Of a DNA stretch of 64,000 nucleotides, positions 25,180 to 34,590 are shown piece by piece (position 1 is the first letter of the stretch; each line of letters begins with the position of its first letter). Under the pieces are notes generated by a model that saw only the letters and a list, made by a program, of their open reading frames with translations, made no database searches and was not told the origin of the DNA. The position numbers were made by a program, and so were the translations under genes. Origin of the DNA: Saccharopolyspora erythraea (GTDB taxonomy: Bacteria; Actinomycetota; Actinomycetes; Mycobacteriales; Pseudonocardiaceae); contig NZ_CP054839.1 of assembly GCF_018141105.1 (NCBI RefSeq), forward strand, positions 6,079,411 through 6,143,410, in the 5' to 3' direction.

Positions 25180-26187
25180 CTATTCGGCCGTTCCCTCGAC
25201 GATCGACAGCGGTGTCCCCGTGGGAATCACCCGGGTCAAGGTGAGGCCGGCTGCCTCGAACACCTTCCGGAACTCAGACTCGGTGCGTTCCTTGCCGTGC
25301 AGGGACGTCATGAGCAGGATGTCCAACGGCTTTCCGGGATGTGGTTCGTTCCCGGGCGGGATGACCGCGTCGATGACCAGGACCCGGCCTTGCGAGGACA
25401 TGGCCTGACGGCAGTGCGACAGGATACGCACGCATGCCTCGTCGTCCCAATCGTGCAGGATCCGTTTGAGTACGTAGCCGTCAGCGCCGGAAGGCACGCT
25501 CTCGAAGAAGTCTCCGGCGCGAGTCTCGCTTCTTTCCGCGACCTCGGCTTCTTTCAGCCGGTGGTCGCGGAGGACATGCTCTTCGTCGAACAGCACCCCG
25601 TGTACATGCGGCCACTTCCGCAGAACCTCGATCAGGAATCCTCCGTGTCCGCCGCCGACGTCGACGAGTTCGCCGACGGAGGAGAAGTCGTAGCTGTCGG
25701 CGATCTGGCGGTTCTCCGAGTCGGACATGCTCGCCATGCCCTCGTGGAATACCTGTCCGGCGTGTTCGTCCCGGGCCAGCAAGTCGAAGAAGGGGCTGCG
25801 GAAAATCCGTTCGAACTGGGTGCTGCCGACGCGGACCGTTTCATCGAGCACCGCGGCGGGCTCCCAGAAGAAATTGTGCGTCAACATCAGCACGGCTTCG
25901 CGCATCGAGTTGGGCACATCGGTTCTGAGCGGCTCCGCCGACGGAGTCAGATGGAACTTTCCGGCGTCGTCTTCGGCGAAGATCCCACGAGTCGCCAGGT
26001 AGCGCAGCAGCCGGTAGACCGAGGAGCTGTCCGCCTCCAGCCTCACTGCCAGCTCATCGGGGGTCTGGGCGAATTCGGCGAGGTGATCCGCGATATTCAG
26101 GTTGGCGGCGGCACGCAGCGCGGCGGAGTAGAAATAGCCGAGGGCTTCGTCGAGCACATGAAATTCTGCGGGCATGTCGCTGGTCAA
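25180..26187 (-). CDS. O-methyltransferase (AdoMet-dependent, plant-type/polyketide tailoring family)
   Basis: A 335-residue enzyme. An N-terminal winged-helix dimerisation domain spans about 10-100 (ALRAAANLNIADHL, YRLLRYLATRG). The SAM motif VDVGGGHGGFLIE is at about 175-190 and the ILHDWDDEACVRIL motif at about 250-265, holding the catalytic His of acetylserotonin/caffeate-type O-methyltransferases. The start is a TTG at 26187: AGGAGG lies 7 bases upstream, while the ATG at 26175 is too far from it. Such enzymes methylate hydroxyls of aromatic natural products. No biosynthetic partners are adjacent. Confidence 0.85.
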   Translation of the reverse strand: MTSDMPAEFHVLDEALGYFYSAALRAAANLNIADHLAEFAQTPDELAVRLEADSSSVYRLLRYLATRGIFAEDDAGKFHLTPSAEPLRTDVPNSMREAVLMLTHNFFWEPAAVLDETVRVGSTQFERIFRSPFFDLLARDEHAGQVFHEGMASMSDSENRQIADSYDFSSVGELVDVGGGHGGFLIEVLRKWPHVHGVLFDEEHVLRDHRLKEAEVAERSETRAGDFFESVPSGADGYVLKRILHDWDDEACVRILSHCRQAMSSQGRVLVIDAVIPPGNEPHPGKPLDILLMTSLHGKERTESEFRKVFEAAGLTLTRVIPTGTPLSIVEGTAE

Positions 26188-26738
26188 CTGTGATCCTCCT
26201 GGCAGTCCATCGGGCTTCCTTGACAGACCTGCCGCTCCCGTTGTTCACGGGCGCGGTCGCTGTCGCGTCCATATCGCCCGCTTTCGGCGGACGCCCGGTA
26301 GCAATGAAACGAATCGGGCACACTCCTACCTGATGCGGACAGCGGATGATCATGAGTCTGGAGCACGCTCCTGCGCGCGTCAACATCACGTCGTTTTGTC
26401 CGGCGTATAGGCCCAGGTCTCAGATCAGTCGAAGTCGGCCCCTGCATAGGGTGTGTCCGGAAGTTTCGTGTGCGAGGCGCCGGGAGGCATAGCGCAGGCT
26501 GGAGCGCACCAACCGCCTGATCAAGGTGGACGAGGTGTTCGGCAAGCACAACCTGGTGTCATGGCGTACATCGAAAAGCAAGACAAAACGTCCCCGTTCA
26601 TAGCAGTTCAATGCAGTTTCGATGCCACCACGGCACATCCCTCGCTCCAGAATCGCTCCTGCTCTGCGTGACGACCAGGACACCTCGACCGACACGCTGT
26701 GCGACCTGCAACGAGCGCTCGGCGGCTGAGCAGTCGGG
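26188..26738. other. 550-base region without a clear gene; possible IS end
   Basis: The only notable sequence is GTGTCCGGAAGTTTCGTGTG at about 26451-26470, which resembles the terminal repeats of some actinobacterial IS256-type elements. A nearby open frame reads RLERTNRLIKVDEVFGKHNL without a recognisable match. No transposase core is visible. Confidence 0.35.
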
Positions 26739-27464
26739 TCAGAGAATGATCAGGCCGCGGATCAGTGCGGCCAGGCCACCGGCGAGAGCGACGAAGATGA
26801 TCAGCCAGTGTCCGGTGCGGGCGTTGAGCCGTCGGTCGAGCCATTCACCGGCCACGGCACCGAGGACGAGCCCGGTGATGCTGCTGATCCACCCGAGGGG
26901 CGTGAGGTCGGGAACGCCTTTCGAGGCAACCGAGACCAGGTTGATCAACAGCAGGTAGGCCTGCGCGGTCGGTACGAGCACCTTCCGGTTCCAGCGCTGC
27001 GACAGCGCGTAGACCGACACCATGGGCCCGCCGACCCCGGCGGTGACGTTCATGAACCCCGAGAGCGCGCCCGCGACGACCGCACCTCCCGTGCCGCGCA
27101 GGATGGCACAGCTGCGGCCGAGCACGACCAGGCCGATCGCCGCGATCACCAGGGTGCCGACGAGGATCAGCAGTGGCCCTTCGGGAAGCTGGTGCACGAC
27201 CAGCGCCCCGATCGGGATGGCGGCCAGGGCGGGCAGGCCCAGCTTGAGCACGGCCCGCCAGTCCGCGTCGCGCCAGGTGCGCGCGAGCACGAGCACGCAC
27301 AGCAGGATCGACAGGGTGTTGGCCAAGGAAACGCCGACGACCGGTCCGGTCATCGCGATCAGCATCGGGCCGCCGAACAACCCGAAGCCCAGTCCTGTCG
27401 CGCGCTGGGTGAACGCTCCGAGCAGGACCGGGACGGCGGGCAGGACCGCGGCGAGCACGCTCAC
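26739..27464 (-). CDS. TauE/SafE-family membrane exporter
   Basis: A 241-residue permease with about eight hydrophobic segments and the two internal TauE/SafE repeats: QRATGLGFGLFGGP near the start and GALSGFMNVTAGVGGPMVS in the middle. Members export sulfite, sulfoacetate, sulfolactate or other organic anions. The GTG start overlaps the aldehyde dehydrogenase stop (GTGA), so the two are translationally coupled. Export of that enzyme's acid product is the simplest reading. It is the last gene of the minus-strand operon from 30360. Confidence 0.85.
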   Translation of the reverse strand: MSVLAAVLPAVPVLLGAFTQRATGLGFGLFGGPMLIAMTGPVVGVSLANTLSILLCVLVLARTWRDADWRAVLKLGLPALAAIPIGALVVHQLPEGPLLILVGTLVIAAIGLVVLGRSCAILRGTGGAVVAGALSGFMNVTAGVGGPMVSVYALSQRWNRKVLVPTAQAYLLLINLVSVASKGVPDLTPLGWISSITGLVLGAVAGEWLDRRLNARTGHWLIIFVALAGGLAALIRGLIIL

Positions 27465-28891
27465 AGCGTGAGCGAGGCGTACTGGACGTCGGTGAACTCC
27501 TCGAGTCCGAGATCACCGCCTTCGCGGCCGAGGCCGGACTGCTTGGTGCCGCCCATCGGCGCGAAGGCCACGCTGGGCAGAGCTTCGTTGATCCCGATGA
27601 TTCCGGCGTCGAGGCGTTCGCCGAGTCGCCAGGCGCGGGTGATGTCGCGGGACCAGACGTATCCCGCCAGTCCCATCTCGGTGGCGTTGGCGAAGGCGAC
27701 GGCGTCATCGGCGTCGGAGACGCGGAAGACGGCCGCGGCGGGGCCGAACACCTCTGCGGTGGCCAGGCCGCGATCGCGTGGAACGTCGGTGAGCAGAGCG
27801 GGGGCGGCGAAACTGCCCTGCGACGGCACTTCGCGAGGTGTTGTGAGCAGTCGGCCGCCGGCCGAGACCGCGTCGCCGACCAGTGCTTCGACGGCGTCGC
27901 GGCGGTCGGTGTCGATGACCGGGCCGAGGTCCGGGCACGGTTCGTCGAGCCCGTTGCCGACGACCATCGCATCGATGTGCTTGGTCAGCTTCTCGGCGAA
28001 CTCGTCGTGCACGGCCTCCTGCACGAGGAAGCGGTTGGCCGCGATGCAGGACTGGCCGGTGTTGCGGAACCGGCCCAGCATCGCGCCGGCCACCGCCGCG
28101 TCGATGTCGGCGTCGTCGAGCACCACGAACGGCGCGTTCCCGCCGAGTTCCAGCAGCGGGCGCACGATGCGTGCCGAGGCCTGCGCCATGATCGCCCGTC
28201 CGACCTCGGTGGAGCCGGTGAACGAGACGATCCGCACCGCCGGGTGGGCCAGCAGGGCCTCGGTGGTCTCGGCCGGGCTGCCGTGCACGAGGTTGACCAC
28301 GCCGTCGGGCAGGCCCGCCTCGGTCAGGCAGCGGATCATCTCGGTGACCGCGAGCGGCGCCTTTTCGGACACTCGCGCCACGACCGTGCAACCTGCGGCC
28401 AAAGCTGGGGCGAGCTTGCGGGCCTGGATGGAACAGGGGAAGTTCCACGGTGTCAGGCTGGCGACCACTCCGGCCGGCTTGCGCCGCACCAGGTGCCGGC
28501 GCGCCTCGGCCTCACCGGGCACGAGAGCCCCGTTCGGCCGTCGGGTCTGCTCGGCGAACCAGCGGAAGTACTCGACGGAGAAGGCGATCTCGCCGCGCGC
28601 CTCGGGCAGCCTCTTGCCCGCCTCGCGGGCCAGCAGCACGGCGAGATCGTCCGCGCGCTGCTCGATCCGCTCCGCTGCGGCCAGCAGCGCCTGTGCCCGG
28701 TACCGGGCGGTGGTGGTCGACCAGCTCTCGAATGCCAGGGCCGCGGCGTCCGCGGCACGCCGCGCGTCGTCGGCGGGATTGCTCGACCAGTCGATCTCGC
28801 CGACCAGCGAGCCATCGGCGGGGTCGTGCACGGGGCGCCGTACGTCCCGCGACTCCCACCGGCCGCCGATGAGCGTCTTGGCAATGGGCAT
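27461..28891 (-). CDS. Aldehyde dehydrogenase (succinate-semialdehyde/sulfolactaldehyde dehydrogenase-like)
   Basis: A 476-residue NAD(P)-dependent aldehyde dehydrogenase of the GabD group. Catalytic Cys282 sits in NTGQSCIAANR and the general base Glu248 in LLELGGNAPF; SFTGSTEVG and TPWNFP also match. The usual Lys-Pro of the cofactor motif (VVKPSE) is replaced by Arg-Val (VARVSEKAP). The start is the ATG at 28891 after GAGAGGGAAA. It lies between the MFS gene and the TauE gene in one operon. In a sulfo-ED or Dahms-type route it would oxidise the aldehyde released by the KDPG-type aldolase. Confidence 0.85.
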   Translation of the reverse strand: MPIAKTLIGGRWESRDVRRPVHDPADGSLVGEIDWSSNPADDARRAADAAALAFESWSTTTARYRAQALLAAAERIEQRADDLAVLLAREAGKRLPEARGEIAFSVEYFRWFAEQTRRPNGALVPGEAEARRHLVRRKPAGVVASLTPWNFPCSIQARKLAPALAAGCTVVARVSEKAPLAVTEMIRCLTEAGLPDGVVNLVHGSPAETTEALLAHPAVRIVSFTGSTEVGRAIMAQASARIVRPLLELGGNAPFVVLDDADIDAAVAGAMLGRFRNTGQSCIAANRFLVQEAVHDEFAEKLTKHIDAMVVGNGLDEPCPDLGPVIDTDRRDAVEALVGDAVSAGGRLLTTPREVPSQGSFAAPALLTDVPRDRGLATAEVFGPAAAVFRVSDADDAVAFANATEMGLAGYVWSRDITRAWRLGERLDAGIIGINEALPSVAFAPMGGTKQSGLGREGGDLGLEEFTDVQYASLTL

Positions 28892-28917
28892 CGTTGTTTC
28901 CCTCTCTCGAGCGTGTG

Positions 28918-30360
28918 TCAGTGGTGGACGGTGGCCGGGGAAGGCGCCGCGGGCTCGGTGGTCTCCGGGTTCTCCACGTCCTTGCCGACCGGGTCCCAGC
29001 GGTTGATCATCAGCGTCGCGATCGCGATCAGCGGGGCGAGCACGATGACCGCGATGGTCACCTGCATGCCCTGGGCCGCCAGCAACACCGGAAACGTGTA
29101 CGCACCGACGATGCCGCCGAGCCGGGTGACGGATTGGGTGTAGCCACCGCCGATCCCGCGGATCGCCGTCGGGTAGGACAACGTCCCCATGGCCGTGCCT
29201 GCGTAGCCGGGGCCGAAGTTGTGCGCGGCGTAGAAGATCGCGATCAGCAGGGCGGCGACCGGTGCGGCGAGCAGGTGGAAGGCGCCGCTGATGACCATCA
29301 GGACCGCGGCCGCGACGGAGTAGCCGATCAAGGCGAGTCGGCGCAGGCCGAACCGCTGCGTTCCGGCGACGCAGCCGAGTGCGCCGACGACGCCGACGAG
29401 GTTGATGCATCCGGAGAGCACGAGCACGAGGATGATGTTGCCGGGGATGAGCTGGTCGAGGATCTTGGGCGTGTACAACGAGATCGCATACCATTGCGCC
29501 GCCTGGGTCACGACCAGAACGGTGACGAGCACCGTCCGGCCGAGATACGGCGTGCGGAACAGCGCCAGCAGGTCTCCCGCGCGGGTCCGGTCGTCGCGCT
29601 CCGAGGAGGTGGGTTCCGGTCGCACATCGACCTTGAGGCCGTAGGTCTTGCGCAGGACTCGTGCCGCGGACTCCAGGCCTTCGTACTTGGCCGCCCACAT
29701 CGGACTCTCTGCACTGTAGACGAACCGCAGCACCAGAACGACCAGCGCCGGGACCGCTCCGAGCCCGATCGCCCAGCGCCACAGCGAATCGCCCACCCCG
29801 AGCAGGTGCACGGGGATGATCGTGAAGAACGCCGCCGCTGCCGCCCCGGTGGACATCACCTGGGCAACGGTGACGCTGCGCCCCTTGTTCGACACCGCGC
29901 TGTACTCGGCGATGAAAGCCAGTGCCACCGGGACGTCGAGCCCCACGCCCACGCCCATGAGGAAGCGGTAGAGCCAGAACAGTTCCGGATTGGGCGCCGT
30001 CGCGCACAGCACCGTCGCGACGACCATCAGCAGCAGCGTGAGGAGCAGCATCTTCGTGCGGCCGATGCGGTCGGTCAGGTAGCCGCCGAGGAGCCCGCCG
30101 ACCATCGCTCCCAGCAGGATCGCGGCCGAGATGAACGGCAGCGAGTGGAAGTTCAGCCCGGAGCTCTGCAGATCGAACTCCGAGGTGATCTGGACGGTGC
30201 CCAGACCGAAGCTGCTCAGGTCCCAGCCGTCGACGAAGATGCTGCCCAGCGCGACCACCTTCACCAGCCCGGGACGCCGCGGCCTGATGCGGCCGGTGTC
30301 GATCAGCGAGATGACGTCACGTGGTGTGCGAAGCACGACGGCGTCGTTGCCGACGGCCAT
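28918..30360 (-). CDS. MFS transporter (sugar/organic-anion porter)
   Basis: A 480-residue permease with 12 predicted membrane segments. The MFS signature GGYLTDRIGRTKMLLL follows helix 2, with RFLMGVGVGLDVPVALAFIAEY in the sugar-porter-like helix 4-5 region and a soluble loop at about 215-250. It is the first gene of the minus-strand operon (MFS, aldehyde dehydrogenase, TauE exporter). Its start lies 15 bases from a TGGTnnnACC operator shared with the divergent GH31 gene. It is probably the importer of the glycoside or sugar consumed by this module. Confidence 0.85.
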   Translation of the reverse strand: MAVGNDAVVLRTPRDVISLIDTGRIRPRRPGLVKVVALGSIFVDGWDLSSFGLGTVQITSEFDLQSSGLNFHSLPFISAAILLGAMVGGLLGGYLTDRIGRTKMLLLTLLLMVVATVLCATAPNPELFWLYRFLMGVGVGLDVPVALAFIAEYSAVSNKGRSVTVAQVMSTGAAAAAFFTIIPVHLLGVGDSLWRWAIGLGAVPALVVLVLRFVYSAESPMWAAKYEGLESAARVLRKTYGLKVDVRPEPTSSERDDRTRAGDLLALFRTPYLGRTVLVTVLVVTQAAQWYAISLYTPKILDQLIPGNIILVLVLSGCINLVGVVGALGCVAGTQRFGLRRLALIGYSVAAAVLMVISGAFHLLAAPVAALLIAIFYAAHNFGPGYAGTAMGTLSYPTAIRGIGGGYTQSVTRLGGIVGAYTFPVLLAAQGMQVTIAVIVLAPLIAIATLMINRWDPVGKDVENPETTEPAAPSPATVHH

Positions 30361-30374
30361 AGGACCCTCCTAGG

Positions 30375-30385
30375 TGGTCAGACCT
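30375..30385. promoter_or_regulatory. GntR operator in the divergent MFS/GH31 promoter
   Basis: TGGTCAGACCT matches the FadR-subfamily GntR consensus (TnGTnnnACnA) except for the last base. It differs by one base from TGGTAAGACCT at 32780, and shares its core with TGGTCGTACCA ahead of the GntR gene. It lies 15 bases from the MFS start and about 90 bases from the GH31 start. Confidence 0.6.
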
Positions 30386-30475
30386 CTTGCCAGATGGCAC
30401 CGTAAGGTGGCACACATCTACCCGTCAAGAAACCACTGGGGACAGCGCACGCCGAGCACAGAGAGGCGCCAGCAC

Positions 30476-32746
30476 ATGACCGACCGGTTCCTGCTACGCG
30501 AAGTGACCGAGGCCGTCGTCGGCGAGGGAGGGGATCTCGTCGCGCGGCTACGCACCGTGCTCTGCCGACGCGGTGCCGACGCGGTCGGCTACCTGACCGG
30601 AGAATCTCCGGCAGAGCAGGGCATCGAGACGACAATGCCCAACCTGCCCGAACTGGACACTCCTCCGCTGCGGTCCACCGAGGTCACCCTGCGGGTGCAA
30701 TGGGCCGCAGCCGACGTGGTCCGCATCCTTGTGCAGTCCGCGGACGCGGCAGAGCAGGACGCGACGCGGTACGGCATCGTGGTCGACCCCCGCCCCGAGC
30801 CCGTGCACGCGAAGGCCGAGCAGACCGACGAGGCGATCACGCTCTCGACCGAGGCCGTGCGGGTGACGATCGAACGCCATCCATTCGCCCTGCTGGTGGA
30901 AGACGTGCGCACCGGCCGCGTGCTGATGCGCAGCGCGGGCCGCCTGCGACAGGTCGCGGGACTGCCGATCGCGCCCGCGATGATGGTCGGCGAGACCACG
31001 ACGCTGAACCTCGAACTCGGCGCGGACGAGCAGGTCCTGGGTTTCGGCGAGCAGTTCGGGCGGCTGGTCAAGAACGGCCAGCGGCTGACCCTGCGGGTCG
31101 AGGACGCCTTAGGCACCGGGGCGGGCATGGCTTACAAGCCTGCTCCTGTGTGGCACTCGACCGCCGGGTATCTGGCGTTGGTCAACACGGGCGCGACCGT
31201 GGTCGCCGACGTGGAGCATTCACGGGCGGGCGTACTCGGGATCGAGAGCCACTGCGGGGAGCTCGACATGTTCGTGATCGCAGGTCCGGCACCCAGGCAG
31301 GCGTTGACCGGCTACACGCGACTGACCGGTCGTGGCCCGGTTCCGCCGCCGTGGGCGTTCGGGTACTGGCTGGGGCGCTGCCGCTATCACTCCAGCGAGC
31401 AGATGACCGAGGTCGGCCGGCGCATGCGCGAGCTCGACGTGCCGGTCGACATCCTGCACCTGGACCCGGACTGGCTGATCGTGGACCGGCTCAACTGCGA
31501 CTTCCTGTGGAACACCGACCGGTTCGGCGACCGCAAGGAATTCGTCGCCGGCCTGCAGGAACTCGGAATCCGGCTCTCGGTGTGGGAGCTGCCCTACCTG
31601 GACCCGGCGTCGCCCCGCTATCCGGAGGCCGCCGAGGCGGGCCATCTCGTGCACGACGCAGAGGGCGGGACCGCGCGGATCGCGAACACGCCTGTCCCCG
31701 ACGACCGTCCCCGCGCGCTCGTCGACTTCACCAACCCGGCCGCACGCGCCTGGTGGCAGCAGATGCACCGGCCGTTCCTCGACGACGGGGTCGCGGTGTT
31801 CAAGACCGACTTCGGCGAAGGGCTGCCGGACCAGGTGCGGCTGGCAGACGGCACGCCGGCCGAGCACGCCCACAACCTCTACCCACTGCGCTACAACGCC
31901 GCGGTCAGCGACGCGATCGCCGAGCACACCGGGCGCGCACCACTGGTGTGGGGCCGCTCCGGCTGGGCCGGATCGCACCGCTACCCGGCGCAGTGGGGCG
32001 GTGACGCCGAGTCCACGGTCTCGGGCATGCGCGCCACCCTGCGTGGCGGGCTCTCGCACGGGCTGAGCATGCCCGGGCTGTGGGGCCACGACATCGGCGG
32101 CTTCTTCGGGCCCGAGCTGACCCCGGGGCTGTACGTGCGGTGGACCCAGTTCGGCGCGCTGTCACCGCTGATGCGAGCCCACGGCCTGCGCCCGCGCGAA
32201 CCGTGGGCGTTCGGCGAGGAAGCGCTCGAGGTGGTCCGGAACTGGATCCGGCTGCGCTACTCGCTGCTGCCCTACCTGTGGCAGGTCGCCCACGAATCCG
32301 CCAGGCACGGGTGGCCGCTGATGCGCGCGCTGGCTTTCGAGTTCCCAGAGGACGAGCTGGCCGTACCGCGCGATGACGCCTTCCTGCTGGGAAGCGACAT
32401 CATGGTCGTGCCGGTCTTCAGCGACGACACCGGCGAGGTCGAGCGGCGCTTCTACGTTCCCGACGGAGGCTGGACCGATCTGCTGACCGGCAAGCGCTAC
32501 ACCGGGCCGGGAATGCATGCGGAAACCGTTGGCCTTGATCGCATTCCGGTGCTCGTCCGCGATGGCGTGGTCCTCCCCCGCGTCGACGTCGACGCCGGGC
32601 TGCGCAACACCGATGACCTGCTCGCAGCACCGTGGACGTTCCACGCCTACGGCGGGGCGTCGGGCACCCACCGGTTCGTCGGCTTCGACGGGACGCCCTT
32701 CGAAGTCGAGGCCGGGGACGCGTCGGTGCGGCATCACCGCGCCTGA
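30476..32746 (+). CDS. GH31 alpha-glycosidase (YicI/alpha-xylosidase-like)
   Basis: A 756-residue family 31 glycoside hydrolase. The catalytic barrel has the nucleophile Asp445 in FKTDFGEG and the acid/base Asp510 in WGGDAEST. The HLDPDWL and CDFLWN strands read like the YicI clade (alpha-xylosidases), and GLWGHDIGGFFG is standard GH31. At the place where YihQ sulfoquinovosidases carry their sulfonate-binding RxxW, this protein has the CDFLWN type. There is no signal peptide, so it is cytoplasmic. The ATG at 30476 follows GAGAGG. It begins the plus-strand part of the module and releases the monosaccharide for oxidation. Confidence 0.88.
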   Translation: MTDRFLLREVTEAVVGEGGDLVARLRTVLCRRGADAVGYLTGESPAEQGIETTMPNLPELDTPPLRSTEVTLRVQWAAADVVRILVQSADAAEQDATRYGIVVDPRPEPVHAKAEQTDEAITLSTEAVRVTIERHPFALLVEDVRTGRVLMRSAGRLRQVAGLPIAPAMMVGETTTLNLELGADEQVLGFGEQFGRLVKNGQRLTLRVEDALGTGAGMAYKPAPVWHSTAGYLALVNTGATVVADVEHSRAGVLGIESHCGELDMFVIAGPAPRQALTGYTRLTGRGPVPPPWAFGYWLGRCRYHSSEQMTEVGRRMRELDVPVDILHLDPDWLIVDRLNCDFLWNTDRFGDRKEFVAGLQELGIRLSVWELPYLDPASPRYPEAAEAGHLVHDAEGGTARIANTPVPDDRPRALVDFTNPAARAWWQQMHRPFLDDGVAVFKTDFGEGLPDQVRLADGTPAEHAHNLYPLRYNAAVSDAIAEHTGRAPLVWGRSGWAGSHRYPAQWGGDAESTVSGMRATLRGGLSHGLSMPGLWGHDIGGFFGPELTPGLYVRWTQFGALSPLMRAHGLRPREPWAFGEEALEVVRNWIRLRYSLLPYLWQVAHESARHGWPLMRALAFEFPEDELAVPRDDAFLLGSDIMVVPVFSDDTGEVERRFYVPDGGWTDLLTGKRYTGPGMHAETVGLDRIPVLVRDGVVLPRVDVDAGLRNTDDLLAAPWTFHAYGGASGTHRFVGFDGTPFEVEAGDASVRHHRA

Positions 32747-32779
32747 CGTCTGGACCCACATCTGCACATCCCGTATAAC

Positions 32780-32790
32780 TGGTAAGACCT
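32780..32790. promoter_or_regulatory. GntR operator before the dehydratase operon
   Basis: TGGTAAGACCT, 26 bases before the TTG start of the dehydratase gene, is identical to the site at 30375 except at one centre base. It marks a second promoter for the dehydratase-SDR-aldolase-lactonase operon under the same GntR regulator. Confidence 0.6.
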
Positions 32791-32815
32791 CTATCCACCG
32801 ATCTGGAGTCTCGCA

Positions 32816-34570
32816 TTGAGTCCGCAGGAAACCGGCAGTGCCGCCGGAGACACGTCGACGGGATGTCCGCGGCGCAGCGCCTCCTGGTTCGCCGCAGGCG
32901 GCAAGATGGGCTTCGTCCACCGCTCGAAGCTCTACAACCAGGGACGCTCCCCCGAGATGTTCGACGGCCGTCCCGTCATCGGCATCGCCAACAGCTGGTC
33001 GGAGCTCACCCCGTGCAACGGGCACCTGCGCGAGCTGGCCGAGGCCGCCAAACGCGGGGTGCTGCTGGCGGGCGGCTTCCCGCTGGAGTTCCCGACGATC
33101 TCCCTCGGTGAGACGTTGATGCGGCCGACCGCGATGCTGCATCGAAACCTGATGGCGATGGACGTCGAGGAAACGCTGCGCGCGCACCCGCTCGACGGAG
33201 TCGTGCTGCTCGCCGGCTGCGACAAGACGGTCCCGGCGCAGCTGATGGGCGCGCTCAGCGTCGACCTGCCGACGATCATGCTCACCGGTGGGCCGATGCT
33301 CAACGGCAAGTTCCGCGGCTGCGACGCGGGCTCGGGCACCCATGTGTGGAGCTTCAGCGAGGACGTGCGCGCCGGGCGGATGAGCGAAGAGGAGTTCGGC
33401 GCGGCCGAGGCCTGCCTGTCCCGCAGCAGCGGGCACTGCACGACCATGGGCACCGCATCCACGATGGCCTGCCTGACCGAGGTGATGGGGCTGTCGCTGC
33501 CCGGCAGTGCCGCGGTGCCCGCCGTCGACGCGCAGCGCTCCCGGCTGGCCGAGCAGACCGGCCGGCGCGCGGTGGAACTGGTCGAGGAAGACCTGCGGCC
33601 CTCGCAGTTGATCGACCGCCGTTCCTTCGAGAACGCCGCCCGCCTCAACGCCGCGATCGGCGGCTCGACGAACGCGGTGGTACACCTGTCGGCGCTCGCG
33701 GGGCGCGCGGAGGTCGACTTCCCGCTGGAGGCGTTCGACGAGCAGGCGGCCGAAATCCCGCTTCTGGTCAACCTGTTGCCCTCCGGCGAGTTCCTCATGG
33801 AGGAGTTCTGCTACGCCGGAGGCGTGCCCGCGGTGGTCGCCGAACTCGGCGACCTGCTGCACGGCGATGTCCCGACGGTGACGGGAAAAACGCTGGCCGA
33901 CAACTCCCGATCCGCACACACCTGGCGAAGCGACGTGATCCGCTCGTGCGCCGACCCGGTGCTCCCGGCGGGGCGGGCGACTGCGGTGCTGCACGGCGAC
34001 CTCGCACCCGACGGCGCGGTCATCAAGCTCTCCGCCGCCTCGCCCGACCTGCTCGACCACGTCGGCCCGGCGCTGGTGTTCGACTCCGTCGAGGAGTACT
34101 ACGCCGTCTGCGACGACCCCGACTTCCCTGCTGAGGCCGACACCGTGCTCGTCGTGCGCGGCGCCGGGCCGCGCGGCTATCCCGGGATGCCCGAGATCGG
34201 GAACCTGTCGATCCCGAAGAAGCTGCTCGACGCCGGTGTCCGCGACATGGTCCGCATCACCGACGGCCGCATGAGCGGCACCTCCTACGGCACCGTCGTC
34301 CTGCACGTCTCCCCCGAGTCCTCGGCGGGCGGACCGCTGGCCCGCCTGCGCACCGGTGACCTCGTGCACCTCGACGTGGCACGGCGCCGCCTCGACGTGC
34401 GCGTCGACCCGGACGAGTTCGCCCAGCGCGACGACACCCAGCCCTCCGCAGAAGCACCAGGCGGCTACACCTGGCTGTACCGCAACCACGTCGGCCAGGC
34501 CCACACCGGAGCCGACTTCGACTTCCTGCGCGGGCGGCGCGGACACGCCATTCCCCGCAGGCACCTGTGA
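32816..34570 (+). CDS. IlvD/Edd-family sugar-acid dehydratase
   Basis: A 584-residue Fe-S dehydratase. Cys67 (ELTPCNGH), Cys135 (AGCDKTVPA) and Cys208 (SSGHCTTMG) are the expected cluster ligands, and AIGGSTNAVVH and ITDGRMSGTSYG are family signatures. The sequence is closer to pentonate/hexonate dehydratases than to dihydroxy-acid dehydratase IlvD. It converts an aldonate (for example xylonate, gluconate or 6-sulfogluconate) to the 2-keto-3-deoxy acid. The start is a TTG with GGAG 8 bases upstream. It is the first gene of the plus-strand operon that runs to 36862. Confidence 0.88.
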   Translation: MSPQETGSAAGDTSTGCPRRSASWFAAGGKMGFVHRSKLYNQGRSPEMFDGRPVIGIANSWSELTPCNGHLRELAEAAKRGVLLAGGFPLEFPTISLGETLMRPTAMLHRNLMAMDVEETLRAHPLDGVVLLAGCDKTVPAQLMGALSVDLPTIMLTGGPMLNGKFRGCDAGSGTHVWSFSEDVRAGRMSEEEFGAAEACLSRSSGHCTTMGTASTMACLTEVMGLSLPGSAAVPAVDAQRSRLAEQTGRRAVELVEEDLRPSQLIDRRSFENAARLNAAIGGSTNAVVHLSALAGRAEVDFPLEAFDEQAAEIPLLVNLLPSGEFLMEEFCYAGGVPAVVAELGDLLHGDVPTVTGKTLADNSRSAHTWRSDVIRSCADPVLPAGRATAVLHGDLAPDGAVIKLSAASPDLLDHVGPALVFDSVEEYYAVCDDPDFPAEADTVLVVRGAGPRGYPGMPEIGNLSIPKKLLDAGVRDMVRITDGRMSGTSYGTVVLHVSPESSAGGPLARLRTGDLVHLDVARRRLDVRVDPDEFAQRDDTQPSAEAPGGYTWLYRNHVGQAHTGADFDFLRGRRGHAIPRRHL

Positions 34571-34590
34571 GACCACGACAAGGAAACACC

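Noticed and set aside
26451-26470. Possible IS256-type terminal repeat
   Set aside because: Single end only, with no transposase and no matching second end; resemblance is from memory.
32162-34576. 804-residue minus-strand open frame across GH31 and dehydratase genes
   Set aside because: No recognisable motif, and both plus-strand genes have intact catalytic motifs.
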